From NCBI GenBank assembly GCA_964462535.1, contig CAYWXV010000002.1:62001-126000 (forward strand): DNA of 64,000 nt, in the 5' to 3' direction. The stretch comes from CAYWXV01 sp964462535. GTDB taxonomy: Bacteria; Bacteroidota; Ignavibacteria; OLB7. The notes under the pieces are model-generated. The model had not been told where the DNA came from and ran no database searches. It was given only the letters and a program-made list of their open reading frames with translations. Below, piece by piece: positions 25,917 to 34,823 of this stretch (position 1 is its first letter; every line of letters starts with the position of its first letter). The position numbers and the translations under genes are program-made.

Positions 25917-28490
25917 ATGAGACTCCACCGATTGCTGATTTCCTTCCCCCTCCTTCTCTTGATCATCGGCTCGCCAGCCCTGGCGCGGCGCGGCGACGAC
26001 TCCGTGCAAATCGTCCAGACGCCGGCCGGAACATACGTCTGTTGCTACGACTTCCTCGTGACGAATCGAACGCAGGGGGGAACGAAGATATCCGAGTTCC
26101 GTTTTCGCATCGTGTCTGGTCGCGGGAGGATCGTCACGGGGGAAACCGATGCTCCGTTCATGTGGACATCGCAGCAGGACTCCGCGCACGTCACCTGGTT
26201 CAGTACAGGATCGGCCTACGACATTGCGTACGGGCAGACCGTCGGCGGCTTCCACATCTGTCCACGCGATACCGGCATCGTCCGATTCGTGTGGGAGACG
26301 CGCAACGTAGATTCGGTGATCTCCAGCGATACGGTGGCACTTGCGTGCAGAGGTACGAACTGCGATGAGGCGTTCTTCCGCGGCATCCCTAGCGACGTGG
26401 GGGCGGTCTTCGACGTTGATCTCGTTGCAGGAAATCAGAGCGCTACTCCGATCAATGACTTCCATGTTCGGCGACTGACGCCGGGGATCTCGTTTAAGAC
26501 GAATGTGACGCCAACTCCAACGGGATGGACACGCACGAAGGCGACCGCGGATACAATCGTCTGGTCGACGCAGGCGTCCCCGCTGAACGCCCCAAACTTC
26601 ATAGAGAGCTTTCGATTTGAACTCAACGCGCCGCGCGATTCAAACGTGCGGCTGGAGTATTGGACGACGACGTTTGGTGACCCTATCTGCCGCGACACCG
26701 TAACGTTGAGCTGGGGATTGACCAGACGCGACTCGGTGCGTGCGCGGCCGTTGAGCGACACGTGCTGCGACGATATCCAAGTTCGGAACGTGCATCTTCC
26801 TGCGTCTCCGGTGCACTTGCTTACGCTGAAGGTCACCACACCGGGTGTGAGGATTGAGGGCTTTGATTTCGCGCCACCGGCATGGCGACAACTGGGGCCG
26901 TTCGGCGCTGATGATTCGATCGCATTCGTTGCCGCCGAACCACTACGTCCGCTTGACAGCGCAACGTTCCGGTCCCTGTGCTTTAACAACACGAACGCCT
27001 CCTCAGACACGGTGAATTGGACTTGGCGGCTTTGGACACGCGGAGCAGTAATCGACGAGGGGACAGGAAGGAACATCTGCCTCCGCCCTCTCACGGCGTG
27101 TGACTCGGTGGCCGTACGAATTGACTCGACATATCCCGCCCCGGAGCGCTGTCTATACTTCTTCATAGAGAACGGCAACTCGCGCAATGCCGCGATAACT
27201 CGACTGACGCTGAAGTTCTCGAACCCGGGCTCATCGCGGCGCGTACGGTCGGCGACACCAGCACCGGGATGGAACGTTGAGTCGTTCGGTCCGGACTCCG
27301 CGGTCTTTGTTGGAAATCCATTGGTGGCGGGCGACACGATCTCCCCCTTCGTCGTCTGCCTGAGTAACGGTGATACCGCTACGCGCGATCCAGTCTCGAT
27401 CCGCTGGACGACCGCGAACGGGCTTGGCCCAATCTGCAGCGGACTTCTGGTCACAAACGCCATTATCAACGCCGACTGCGATGTGATCGAGTGGACAGAA
27501 GTCCCGTCGGACGACACGACCGTGTGCTGCTTCCGGGCACGCGTCCTCAACCGAAACGGGCGTCATCGCGATATCGACAGGCTCTCGCTGGTAGTCGATC
27601 TTCCCGTGATATTTGCTTCCGCCACCGCATCCGCCCCCTGGCAGGTCGACGACGCAATCGTTTTTCCGAGTTTCGACGTCAGTTACTACGGTAGCGTGGT
27701 TGGTGCCGACAGCACCTCCCCCGAATTCACGTTCTGCGTTGACATGCGACAAATGCCCCAACGGCCAGCGACCATTCCCATCTCATGGACGACGATGTTC
27801 GGTCGAACTCTTGTTTGTACCGATACCGTGAGGGTAACCTGCAAGGGCGAGGTGGCGCCCCCTTGCGACGTCGCATCACTCGACCACATACTCACCGACG
27901 GTTGTGGAAGTGCGATCGTCGTACGAAATCAACATGACCCCGCCGGTCCGTTTGATGGCATTGACCTCCGCATTCCTCCCAATTGCTCCCTTGCACAGGT
28001 AACGTCGGATGGAACGTTCGCCCAGGTTACGTTCGACGATACGTCCGCTCGCCTGCGAGGAGGAACGGTGCCGGCGGGTGGATCGACTGTAATCAACGTC
28101 TACTACAAGGATGTCTGTGGGCTTCAGATCCCGGTCGATATCACAACGTTGAGTGGCCCGACCGTGCTCTGCACCGACAGCGTGCTGACATGGTGTACGA
28201 CGCTCGATGTTGCTCCGGGGAGTGACGGTGAGTTAACCGATGTAGCGCTCACGCCAAACCCCACAACAGGGAGAGCCCTCCTCACGTTCAACCTCCGCAC
28301 GCCCAGCCGCGTCGCGATGACGATACGCGACCTGAGTGGTCACGATGTGCGGACAATCGACGGGGGATTGATTCCGGCGGGGCCGCAGTCAGTAATGATT
28401 GACCTGAGCGGAATTCCCTCGGGGACGTACTTCGTGATGGTTAACGCGGGCACTGAAGTCGTAATTCGGAGACTCACGCTCACGCGCTGA
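25917..28490 (+). CDS. Secreted T9SS protein with six Cys-rich beta repeats
   Basis: 857 residues from the ATG at 25917; the frame is open upstream but without a signal peptide. Signal peptide about 1-23 (ending PALA). The body consists of about six repeats of 115-130 residues, each beginning with a Cys-x or Cys-Cys strand and an asparagine turn (VCCYDFLVTN, TCCDDIQVRN, RCLYFFIENG, VCCFRARVLN, DGCGSAIVVRN), a middle I-x-x-L/F strand (ISEFRFRI, ITRLTLKF, IDRLSLVV), a Gly-Trp-like turn, and a closing phrase like FGxxxCxDTV. The C-terminus is a T9SS type A sorting domain (LTPNPTTGRALLTFNL ... IPSGTYFVMV). I do not recognise the repeat. Likely a disulfide-stabilised surface or adhesin-like protein. 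Confidence 0.82.
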   Translation: MRLHRLLISFPLLLLIIGSPALARRGDDSVQIVQTPAGTYVCCYDFLVTNRTQGGTKISEFRFRIVSGRGRIVTGETDAPFMWTSQQDSAHVTWFSTGSAYDIAYGQTVGGFHICPRDTGIVRFVWETRNVDSVISSDTVALACRGTNCDEAFFRGIPSDVGAVFDVDLVAGNQSATPINDFHVRRLTPGISFKTNVTPTPTGWTRTKATADTIVWSTQASPLNAPNFIESFRFELNAPRDSNVRLEYWTTTFGDPICRDTVTLSWGLTRRDSVRARPLSDTCCDDIQVRNVHLPASPVHLLTLKVTTPGVRIEGFDFAPPAWRQLGPFGADDSIAFVAAEPLRPLDSATFRSLCFNNTNASSDTVNWTWRLWTRGAVIDEGTGRNICLRPLTACDSVAVRIDSTYPAPERCLYFFIENGNSRNAAITRLTLKFSNPGSSRRVRSATPAPGWNVESFGPDSAVFVGNPLVAGDTISPFVVCLSNGDTATRDPVSIRWTTANGLGPICSGLLVTNAIINADCDVIEWTEVPSDDTTVCCFRARVLNRNGRHRDIDRLSLVVDLPVIFASATASAPWQVDDAIVFPSFDVSYYGSVVGADSTSPEFTFCVDMRQMPQRPATIPISWTTMFGRTLVCTDTVRVTCKGEVAPPCDVASLDHILTDGCGSAIVVRNQHDPAGPFDGIDLRIPPNCSLAQVTSDGTFAQVTFDDTSARLRGGTVPAGGSTVINVYYKDVCGLQIPVDITTLSGPTVLCTDSVLTWCTTLDVAPGSDGELTDVALTPNPTTGRALLTFNLRTPSRVAMTIRDLSGHDVRTIDGGLIPAGPQSVMIDLSGIPSGTYFVMVNAGTEVVIRRLTLTR

Positions 28491-28548
28491 TGCGCGGTTG
28501 CAGGTGGTTCCGAAGGTTGCGCCCCCCTCCGTCACAGAGGGCGTTGAA

Positions 28549-29721
28549 TCAAACTCCCAGCGTCCCGAATGGCGATGACGACGTACCGGCGGACTCCGGG
28601 TCCTCCCGATCCGGAGGGCCGGCGTTCATAACTGCCGTTCGCGCGCTTGCAACATCTTCCCGAAGGTCAGGGTGGTCGATGCTATCGAGTTGTGGGAGTA
28701 GACGACGGAGTGGCTCAGGAGCGCCACCCGTCAGCATTACAGCGTAACAGAAGGCGCGGGCGATGCCATGACCGATCGCGGAATCAAGTCTGTCCCGATA
28801 GCGCTCGAAGTGTGTGGCAATCGCCTCATACGCACCCGGTGTGGCAATGTCGGTCAGGATGTTCATGACATCCTCTGTCTGCTGGGCATCTAGCGAGCCC
28901 GACTCCAGATGCTCGCTCAGGGGCTTGACCGCCGCATCACCAAACTCCATCAACTCCTGTCCCGCACCGAAATCTCCCTCGAGCAGCGCATCGACGAGGG
29001 CGGCAATTTCCTCGGTGTTCTCAGCCGAGTAGAGTCTGGTGAGGTATCCGCCAAGCATCGTGGCACGGAGATCTTCGTCGGCAAATTCCTCATGGAGCCT
29101 GGTCAATCCAGCCCCGAGCGGCTCCCGCAATATGATCTGGTGCCACGGACGAACGCGCACGGTCACGCGCTCTTCGTTCTCCGAATCGACATCCGCATCG
29201 TCTGCATCGTTTCCCGCTGTCGCGTCAACGAACTCATCGTCGGAGCCCTCCTCCCCATCGTACTCATCCTCCTCCCCCTCGAAATCACCCGCATCGTCTT
29301 CTTCCGCATCGCCCGTCTCACTCACATCGGCCTCCTCCTCCGATCTGGATCCAAGCATTCCGAGCCGCACCATATGATCGTGTTGCACTTGGAGCCACAC
29401 CCGATATCCGAGCAGATCGTCCGCGTCGACCTCACTGTAGTCCACGACCATAGGGTCGCTTGCCAAGAAGAAGTCGAGATCGAGGCAAAGGTGGTCGACC
29501 AGAACGGCCGGATCTGCGAGCTCCGTCAGATCGTGAGATCGTTCGAATGGTTCACCATGTTCGTTGATCCCACCCGGACCGGCAGCCAGAATGGCATCGT
29601 AGATCTGCACATGCATCCGATCGAATTGAGAAAGGTTCTCGATGCGGATGATCCTCCCCATCCCAAAGAGCTCATCGTTCAACCTGAACGTGAAGATGTC
29701 GCCAACATTGAAGTCGCTCAT
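28549..29721 (-). CDS. Acidic-linker HEAT-repeat protein with Imm26-like N-terminus
   Basis: 390 residues from the ATG at 29721, which overlaps the uvrC stop (ATGA). The N-terminal 120 residues (FNVGDIFTFRLNDELFGMGRII) resemble Imm26-type domains; this is by eye. Residues 127-184 are almost entirely Asp, Glu, Gly, Ser and Ala. The C-terminal part (about 230-380) is alpha-helical and HEAT-like (DAAVKPLSEHLESG, VMNILTDIATPGAYEAIATHF). No signal peptide, so cytoplasmic. It is the last gene of a long minus-strand run. Function unknown; the acidic linker suggests binding to a basic partner or DNA mimicry, which is speculation. Confidence 0.72.
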   Translation of the reverse strand: MSDFNVGDIFTFRLNDELFGMGRIIRIENLSQFDRMHVQIYDAILAAGPGGINEHGEPFERSHDLTELADPAVLVDHLCLDLDFFLASDPMVVDYSEVDADDLLGYRVWLQVQHDHMVRLGMLGSRSEEEADVSETGDAEEDDAGDFEGEEDEYDGEEGSDDEFVDATAGNDADDADVDSENEERVTVRVRPWHQIILREPLGAGLTRLHEEFADEDLRATMLGGYLTRLYSAENTEEIAALVDALLEGDFGAGQELMEFGDAAVKPLSEHLESGSLDAQQTEDVMNILTDIATPGAYEAIATHFERYRDRLDSAIGHGIARAFCYAVMLTGGAPEPLRRLLPQLDSIDHPDLREDVASARTAVMNAGPPDREDPESAGTSSSPFGTLGV

Positions 29722-31658
29722 TCCTCTGTCGATGTTGTGGATGTGTCTTCCTCGCTTTCTCCTTCCGACCAATCTTCTCCGTCTTGTGCCTCATCCGGCT
29801 GCTCGGTGACATCCGGACGGTGAGCAAAGAACTCGTGAACGGCCTGGCCCGTCTTCGGTCCAAGGACTTCCTGCAACCGCTCCAGCGTGGCCTCACGAAC
29901 ACCACGCACGGAGCCGAACTCCTCGAAGATCTTGAGGGCCGATTTCTTTCCGATACCTGGGACGGCCGTTAGTTCAGTCTGTAGCATCCGTCGCGCGCGC
30001 AGAGTTCGATGGAATGTGATCGCAAATCGGTGTGCCTCGTCGCGAATCTGCTGGAGCAGGCGGAGCGAACTTGATGATCGGGGGAGAAGGAGCGTATCGC
30101 GCTCGCCGGGTACGACGATCTCCTCGAGACGCTTTGCCAGACCGATCAACGGAATATGATCCAGCCCCAGTTCGGCCATCGCCTCGACTGCTGCGCCGAC
30201 CTGCCCTTTGCCTCCATCGATGACAATCAAATCTGGAAGGGCCAGTCCCTCCTCCATGACGCGGCGATAGCGCCTGCCAACGACCTCCTTCATCGTGGCA
30301 AAGTCATCCGGACCTTCGACTGTCTTGACCTTGAACTTTCGGTACTCGCTTCGGCGTGGCTTTCCGTCGACGAAACAGACCATCGATGACACGGGATCGG
30401 TGCCGTGAATGTTGGAGTTGTCGAAGCACTCTATGCGACGCGGCACGGCCTCCAGGCGAAGGTCTCTCTGCAGAGCCTGAACCGGACGGGGGACGTTGTC
30501 GGCCCGCTTCATTCGCTGAATCTTCAACTCGTCCAGAAGGAATCGTGCGTTCGTTTGTGCCATGGCAACCAGCTTCTGCTTGTCGCCGATCTTGGGGACG
30601 ACGATGGAGACCTTGCCATCGCCTCGTCGTTCGCCGAGCATGGTCCGTATCACGTCGTACTCATCGCCGAGCTCCATAGGAACCAGCAACTCCTCCGGTG
30701 CCCACTCGGCGGCAACGTAGTGACGCTTGATCAACTCGTCCAGCACAACCTCGGGCGGCGTTTCGAGCACACCGCTCATGTAGTGGTGTTGTCGCCCGGT
30801 CATCTTTCCATCCCGCACCTGGAAGACGACAGCACATGCGTCATCGTCTTCCTGAGCAATCGCGAGGACGTCTCGATCGATCAGATCGTCGACAACGACC
30901 TTCTGTTTCCCGGAGTAGTCGCGGAGTTTTCTGAGGCGGTTGCGTGTCGCCGCAGCATCCTCAAATCGGAGAAGTTCCGCCTGCTCGCGCATCTCCTCTT
31001 CCAGGCTCTTCTCGAGCGTCCTGGTCTTCCCGTTCAGCACCATCATGACCTGCTTCATCATCGATGCGTACTCGTCGTGCGATTGGTGTCCTTCACAAGG
31101 ACCAAGACACTTCCCAATCTGATAATCAAGGCAGACCTTGAATCGTCCTTCGGCGATCGATCCGTCGGTCAGGGGAAGATCACACGACCGAATCGGGAAG
31201 ATCGACCGGAGCGTCTTCAACAGGTAGTTCACGTAGCGAACATCGGTGTAGGGACCGAAGTACCGACTCCCGTCGTTGACGCGCGTGCGAGTGGAGAAGA
31301 CACGAGGGTATGGCTCGTTTGTGACGCGGATGTAGGGGTACGACTTGTCGTCCTTCAGGAGGATGTTGTAGCGTGGACGTAGCTTCTTGATAAGATTGTC
31401 TTCAAGAATCAGCGCCTCCACTTCACTGTCCGTCACGATGACGTCCAGATCAACAATCTTTCGCACGAGCGCTGTGGTCTTGGCGTCGCGGGGCCGCCCA
31501 GACTGGAAGTAACTGCGGACCCGATTGCGGAGGTTCTTGGCCTTCCCCACGTAGATCACCTTTCCATCGGCATCGCGATACTGATACACCCCGGGGTCCG
31601 ACGGTAGGTTCTCGAGCTTGTCCTTGAGGGGCGCTTCGGCGCTGGAGTCAGGCGTCAT
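29718..31658 (-). CDS. uvrC: Excinuclease ABC subunit C
   Basis: 646 residues. N-terminal GIY-YIG nuclease (GVYQYRDADGKVIYVGKAKN), EVEALILEDNLIKKLRPRYN, a cysteine-containing middle (KVCLDYQIGKCLGPCEG), a UVR interaction segment (LEKSLEEEMREQAELLRFEDAAATRNR), the RNase H-like second nuclease (ECFDNSNIHGTDPVSSMVCF) and two C-terminal helix-hairpin-helix motifs (VPGIGKKSALKIFEEFG). It makes both incisions in nucleotide excision repair with UvrAB. An acidic tail (about the last 30 residues) extends beyond the helix-hairpin-helix region. It overlaps both neighbours by 4 nt. Confidence 0.96.
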   Translation of the reverse strand: MTPDSSAEAPLKDKLENLPSDPGVYQYRDADGKVIYVGKAKNLRNRVRSYFQSGRPRDAKTTALVRKIVDLDVIVTDSEVEALILEDNLIKKLRPRYNILLKDDKSYPYIRVTNEPYPRVFSTRTRVNDGSRYFGPYTDVRYVNYLLKTLRSIFPIRSCDLPLTDGSIAEGRFKVCLDYQIGKCLGPCEGHQSHDEYASMMKQVMMVLNGKTRTLEKSLEEEMREQAELLRFEDAAATRNRLRKLRDYSGKQKVVVDDLIDRDVLAIAQEDDDACAVVFQVRDGKMTGRQHHYMSGVLETPPEVVLDELIKRHYVAAEWAPEELLVPMELGDEYDVIRTMLGERRGDGKVSIVVPKIGDKQKLVAMAQTNARFLLDELKIQRMKRADNVPRPVQALQRDLRLEAVPRRIECFDNSNIHGTDPVSSMVCFVDGKPRRSEYRKFKVKTVEGPDDFATMKEVVGRRYRRVMEEGLALPDLIVIDGGKGQVGAAVEAMAELGLDHIPLIGLAKRLEEIVVPGERDTLLLPRSSSSLRLLQQIRDEAHRFAITFHRTLRARRMLQTELTAVPGIGKKSALKIFEEFGSVRGVREATLERLQEVLGPKTGQAVHEFFAHRPDVTEQPDEAQDGEDWSEGESEEDTSTTSTEE

Positions 31659-33301
31659 CGCTCTACAACGAATTTTCCGGTGGCAAGTGGATCTCGATCC
31701 CGTCCAAGAACGACCACGGAATACACACCGCTCGACAGGTCTCGAATCACCAGCGGCAAGGTCACATCCCCCTCATTGATCGCTACTGAAGCGAGTGTCG
31801 AAACGACGTCACCACGTACGTTCAGAATCATCACGGACGCAAACTCGGCTCGATGTGCCCGGAAGCGAATCTGGGCAAGATCATGCACCGGCTGCGGAAG
31901 GATCGTCGTGGTTGATACCTCAACGTGTGGGTGGCTCGATACACCCCCCGCTATGCTCCGCGTGAGGAAGATCATCGGCTCCTGCTCCGACGGATTGCTC
32001 TCCACGAGGAGGTTGACTGCGATGGAAGAGTCAGCAGCCCTACCGTTGATAATCGCCGTCAGCACAGCATCGCCGGAATACCCACCGACAAATCGATAAT
32101 TGACCGCGGATGAGAACGTGAGTGCAAATTCGCCCGACACAATTGACTGATACGTGGTGGAGCCCTTGAAACCAAGACCCTGGGCGTCAAACAGTGTCGT
32201 ATCGTTGCGCGATATCGTAATGTCGAGAGTTCCAACGTCGGAGGAGGCATTTACCAGTCGGAGGAGTGACCGCCCTCCGTCCGGAGCAAGCGACTGCGCG
32301 CGGCGCAGGGATATCCAGTCCATGCCCGGAGCACCACCGTCACCAGGCAGCATGACAACTGTCGTCGCGGTATCGGGACCGACCTCGACGTCCATAGTCG
32401 CAAGGGCTGCCCCCGTCCCCTCTCCAGATCGAGAGACTACGAATCGCACGGAGCCAAGAAGATCGGTCCGCATGCGCGTCGCATATCGGAATCCGATCGG
32501 AACGGAGTCACGCACAACACCATCCCTGATCAGATCCAGCGTTCCCAGTCCGGCCGCAACGTGAACCGCCCGAAATTCTCCCTCCTCATTCGGCAGGAGG
32601 GCGAACGCAGGCAGCGGGATCTGTTCGTTTGTGTCGTTGTCAGCGATCGACACGACCGCGAAGCGATCGGCACTTCCGTCGTATTGCCCCGTGAAGAAGA
32701 CCGTGGTCCTCCCCCCACCGCTCGGATAACCCCGCCCACGATAAAAGGGGGTCTGTAGGGGAACGGCGAGACGGACTGTGAGGTCACCCGCGGCAATCCG
32801 TTGTGTCGAAGACGCGCTTCCATAGCGGAGACCGGCGACCGTGACGGGACGGCCACCACCAATCCCTTCGACGTTCACCTCATCCAGTCCCAACGCAATG
32901 TTTACGAACCGAACGTCTGCGCTCGCCGAATCGGTCGTGGGATCGACTGGTGCAGAAATCAACAGCGCGTGCGTGATCGAGAGGTTGAACGAGCCCGAGA
33001 GTACCAGCGTGTAGACGGAATCGGCGGATAGGGCAATCGTTGTGTCGATAACAGCGAATTCGAACGGTGCGCCGACGCCCGTAATCGTTAGCCTGTGCTC
33101 ACCAGCACTCACAGGAACCAGGCCCGAGGCCCCACCGAATGAGAGCGACGGCGCGGCCACCGTCGCGCTATCGATGTAGAATGTTATGGCTGGAGCATCC
33201 TGCAGAAGATGGGCAGCACGGACTCGCGTTTGGCCGTGGAGCAGAGAGCTGCCCGTCAAGAGCAGAAGACTGAGAATGAATAATCGGGTTAGACGCTGCA
33301 T
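31655..33301 (-). CDS. Secreted DUF4397 protein with T9SS sorting domain
   Basis: 548 residues from the ATG at 33301 (MQRLTRLFILSLLLLTGSS), with a signal peptide ending near LLHGQ. Several DUF4397-type beta modules follow: RVRAAHLLQDAPAITFYID, VRFVNIALGLDEVNVE, FRAVHVAAGLGTLDLIRDG and LLRLVNASSDVGTLDITI, i.e. four repeats of the h-N/A-x-S-x-D-a pattern. The C-terminus is a T9SS-like domain (LPQPVHDLAQIRFRA ... LSSGVYSVVVLG). DUF4397 is found in secreted and surface proteins of unknown role. The stop overlaps the uvrC start, an unusual place for an exported protein. Confidence 0.85.
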   Translation of the reverse strand: MQRLTRLFILSLLLLTGSSLLHGQTRVRAAHLLQDAPAITFYIDSATVAAPSLSFGGASGLVPVSAGEHRLTITGVGAPFEFAVIDTTIALSADSVYTLVLSGSFNLSITHALLISAPVDPTTDSASADVRFVNIALGLDEVNVEGIGGGRPVTVAGLRYGSASSTQRIAAGDLTVRLAVPLQTPFYRGRGYPSGGGRTTVFFTGQYDGSADRFAVVSIADNDTNEQIPLPAFALLPNEEGEFRAVHVAAGLGTLDLIRDGVVRDSVPIGFRYATRMRTDLLGSVRFVVSRSGEGTGAALATMDVEVGPDTATTVVMLPGDGGAPGMDWISLRRAQSLAPDGGRSLLRLVNASSDVGTLDITISRNDTTLFDAQGLGFKGSTTYQSIVSGEFALTFSSAVNYRFVGGYSGDAVLTAIINGRAADSSIAVNLLVESNPSEQEPMIFLTRSIAGGVSSHPHVEVSTTTILPQPVHDLAQIRFRAHRAEFASVMILNVRGDVVSTLASVAINEGDVTLPLVIRDLSSGVYSVVVLGRDRDPLATGKFVVER

Positions 33302-33363
33302 AACGTTTCGTCCGGGAGGAGAGGCGTTCCATGATACTGACGTTCGCACCATTGTACGAGCGA

Positions 33364-34752
33364 TTATGCGGGGGATATCATCTCCTCCGGACGGACCCAT
33401 TCATCGAATTGCTCGGTGGACAACATTCCCAATTCGATAGCGGCATCGCGCAATGTTGTCCCTTCCTTGTGGGCCTTCTTTGCGATCGCCGCTGCGTTGT
33501 CGTATCCGATGTGAGGGTTAAGCGCGGTAACAAGCATCAACGAGTTTTCGAGGTGTTTGCGAATCCCCTCCCTGTTGGGCTCGATCCCGATCGCACAATG
33601 CTCGTTGAAGCTGTCGCAGGCGTCCCCAAGCAAGCGGATCGAGTTGAGGAGGTTGAAGATCATCACGGGCTTGAAGACGTTTAGTTCGAAGTTCCCGTTC
33701 ATCCCGCCAATGGATATCGCTACGTCGTTCCCCATTACTTGTGTGCAGACCATTGTCATTGCCTCGGACTGCGTTGGATTGACCTTCCCGGGCATGATTG
33801 AACTCCCCGGTTCGTTTTCCGGAATCACGATCTCACCAATTCCCGAGCGAGGACCGGAGGCCAGCCAGCGGACGTCGTTTGCAATCTTCATCAACGAGGC
33901 GGCTAGCGTCTTGAGCGCCCCCGAGGCAAAGACGATGGCATCGTGCGCGGCGAGGGCTTCAAACTTGTTGGGCGCCGATCGGAACGGGAGTCCCGTCGTC
34001 TCGGCGATCTTCGCTGCTCCGATGCGTGCGAAGTCCGGGTGTGTGTTCAGGCCTGTGCCCACGGCCGTGCCACCGAGGGCAAGCTCAAGCAGACCATCGA
34101 GCACGTGTTCCACACGAGCAATGTCATTGTCGAGCTGTTGCACCCACCCCGAGATTTCCTGGCCCAACGTCAACGGCGTCGCATCCATGAGATGCGTTCG
34201 GCCTATCTTCACGATGTCCATGAACGCATCGGCTTTTGACTTGAGGACGTCTCGTAGCCCTCGAAGGCGCGGTAACAGGTGATGCACGAGTTGCTCGGCA
34301 GCCGCGATGTGCATCGCCGTCGGAAACGTATCGTTCGACGACTGCGCTTTGTTGACGTCGTCGTTGGGGTGAACCGGCTTCTTCGATCCCATCTCCCCAC
34401 CGGCCATCTCTATCGCGCGATTCGAAATCACCTCGTTCGCGTTCATGTTTGTCTGCGTGCCGCTGCCCGTCTGCCATACGACGAGGGGGAAGTGATCGTC
34501 CAGCTTTCCATCGATAACCTCCTGCGCGGCGGCCTCGATGAGGTCTGCTTTGTCAGCTGGTAGTAGTCCCAACTCCCTGTTCGCCATTGCCGCCGCCTTC
34601 TTGAGAACACCGAGAGCCCGTATCATTTCCCGTGGAAAGCGATCTCCTCCAATCTTGAAGTTCATCAACGAGCGTGCGGTCTGAGCGCCATAGTATTTGT
34701 CGGATGGGACCTGCATTTCGCCCATCGTGTCGCGTTCTATTCTGTATGACAT
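33364..34752 (-). CDS. fumC: Fumarate hydratase class II
   Basis: 462 residues. Fumarase/aspartase superfamily with the signature GSSIMPGKVNPTQSEAM, substrate-binding segments SGTQTNMNANEV and SSNDTFPTAMHI, and KIGRTHLMDATPLTLGQE. The class II form lacks an iron-sulfur cluster and converts fumarate to L-malate in the TCA cycle. The ATG at 34752 starts MSYRIERDTMGEMQVP, the usual N-terminus. Gap of 71 nt from aroA. Confidence 0.96.
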   Translation of the reverse strand: MSYRIERDTMGEMQVPSDKYYGAQTARSLMNFKIGGDRFPREMIRALGVLKKAAAMANRELGLLPADKADLIEAAAQEVIDGKLDDHFPLVVWQTGSGTQTNMNANEVISNRAIEMAGGEMGSKKPVHPNDDVNKAQSSNDTFPTAMHIAAAEQLVHHLLPRLRGLRDVLKSKADAFMDIVKIGRTHLMDATPLTLGQEISGWVQQLDNDIARVEHVLDGLLELALGGTAVGTGLNTHPDFARIGAAKIAETTGLPFRSAPNKFEALAAHDAIVFASGALKTLAASLMKIANDVRWLASGPRSGIGEIVIPENEPGSSIMPGKVNPTQSEAMTMVCTQVMGNDVAISIGGMNGNFELNVFKPVMIFNLLNSIRLLGDACDSFNEHCAIGIEPNREGIRKHLENSLMLVTALNPHIGYDNAAAIAKKAHKEGTTLRDAAIELGMLSTEQFDEWVRPEEMISPA

Positions 34753-34823
34753 GGCTGGAAGAATGGTGTAGTGACTGTGGGACGCCGACGAATCGGCGCT
34801 GACCGGCGAGGCGAATATCGCGA

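Noticed and set aside
26435..27550. Long open frame on the minus strand opposite the six-repeat T9SS gene
   Set aside because: No start context, signal or motif; composition is that of the reverse complement of the plus-strand gene, which has a signal peptide, repeats and a sorting domain.
28512..28545. CCCTC/GAGGG hairpin between convergent genes
   Set aside because: Short stem, no T run on either strand; weak evidence for termination.
28909..29823. 304-codon plus-strand frame opposite the HEAT/acidic-linker gene and uvrC end
   Set aside because: Antisense of the acidic linker gives an Ile/Leu/Pro-rich pseudo-hydrophobic stretch that mimics membrane segments; the real genes are on the minus strand.
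30405..31382. 325-codon plus-strand frame across uvrC
   Set aside because: uvrC on the minus strand has all family motifs over the same bases.
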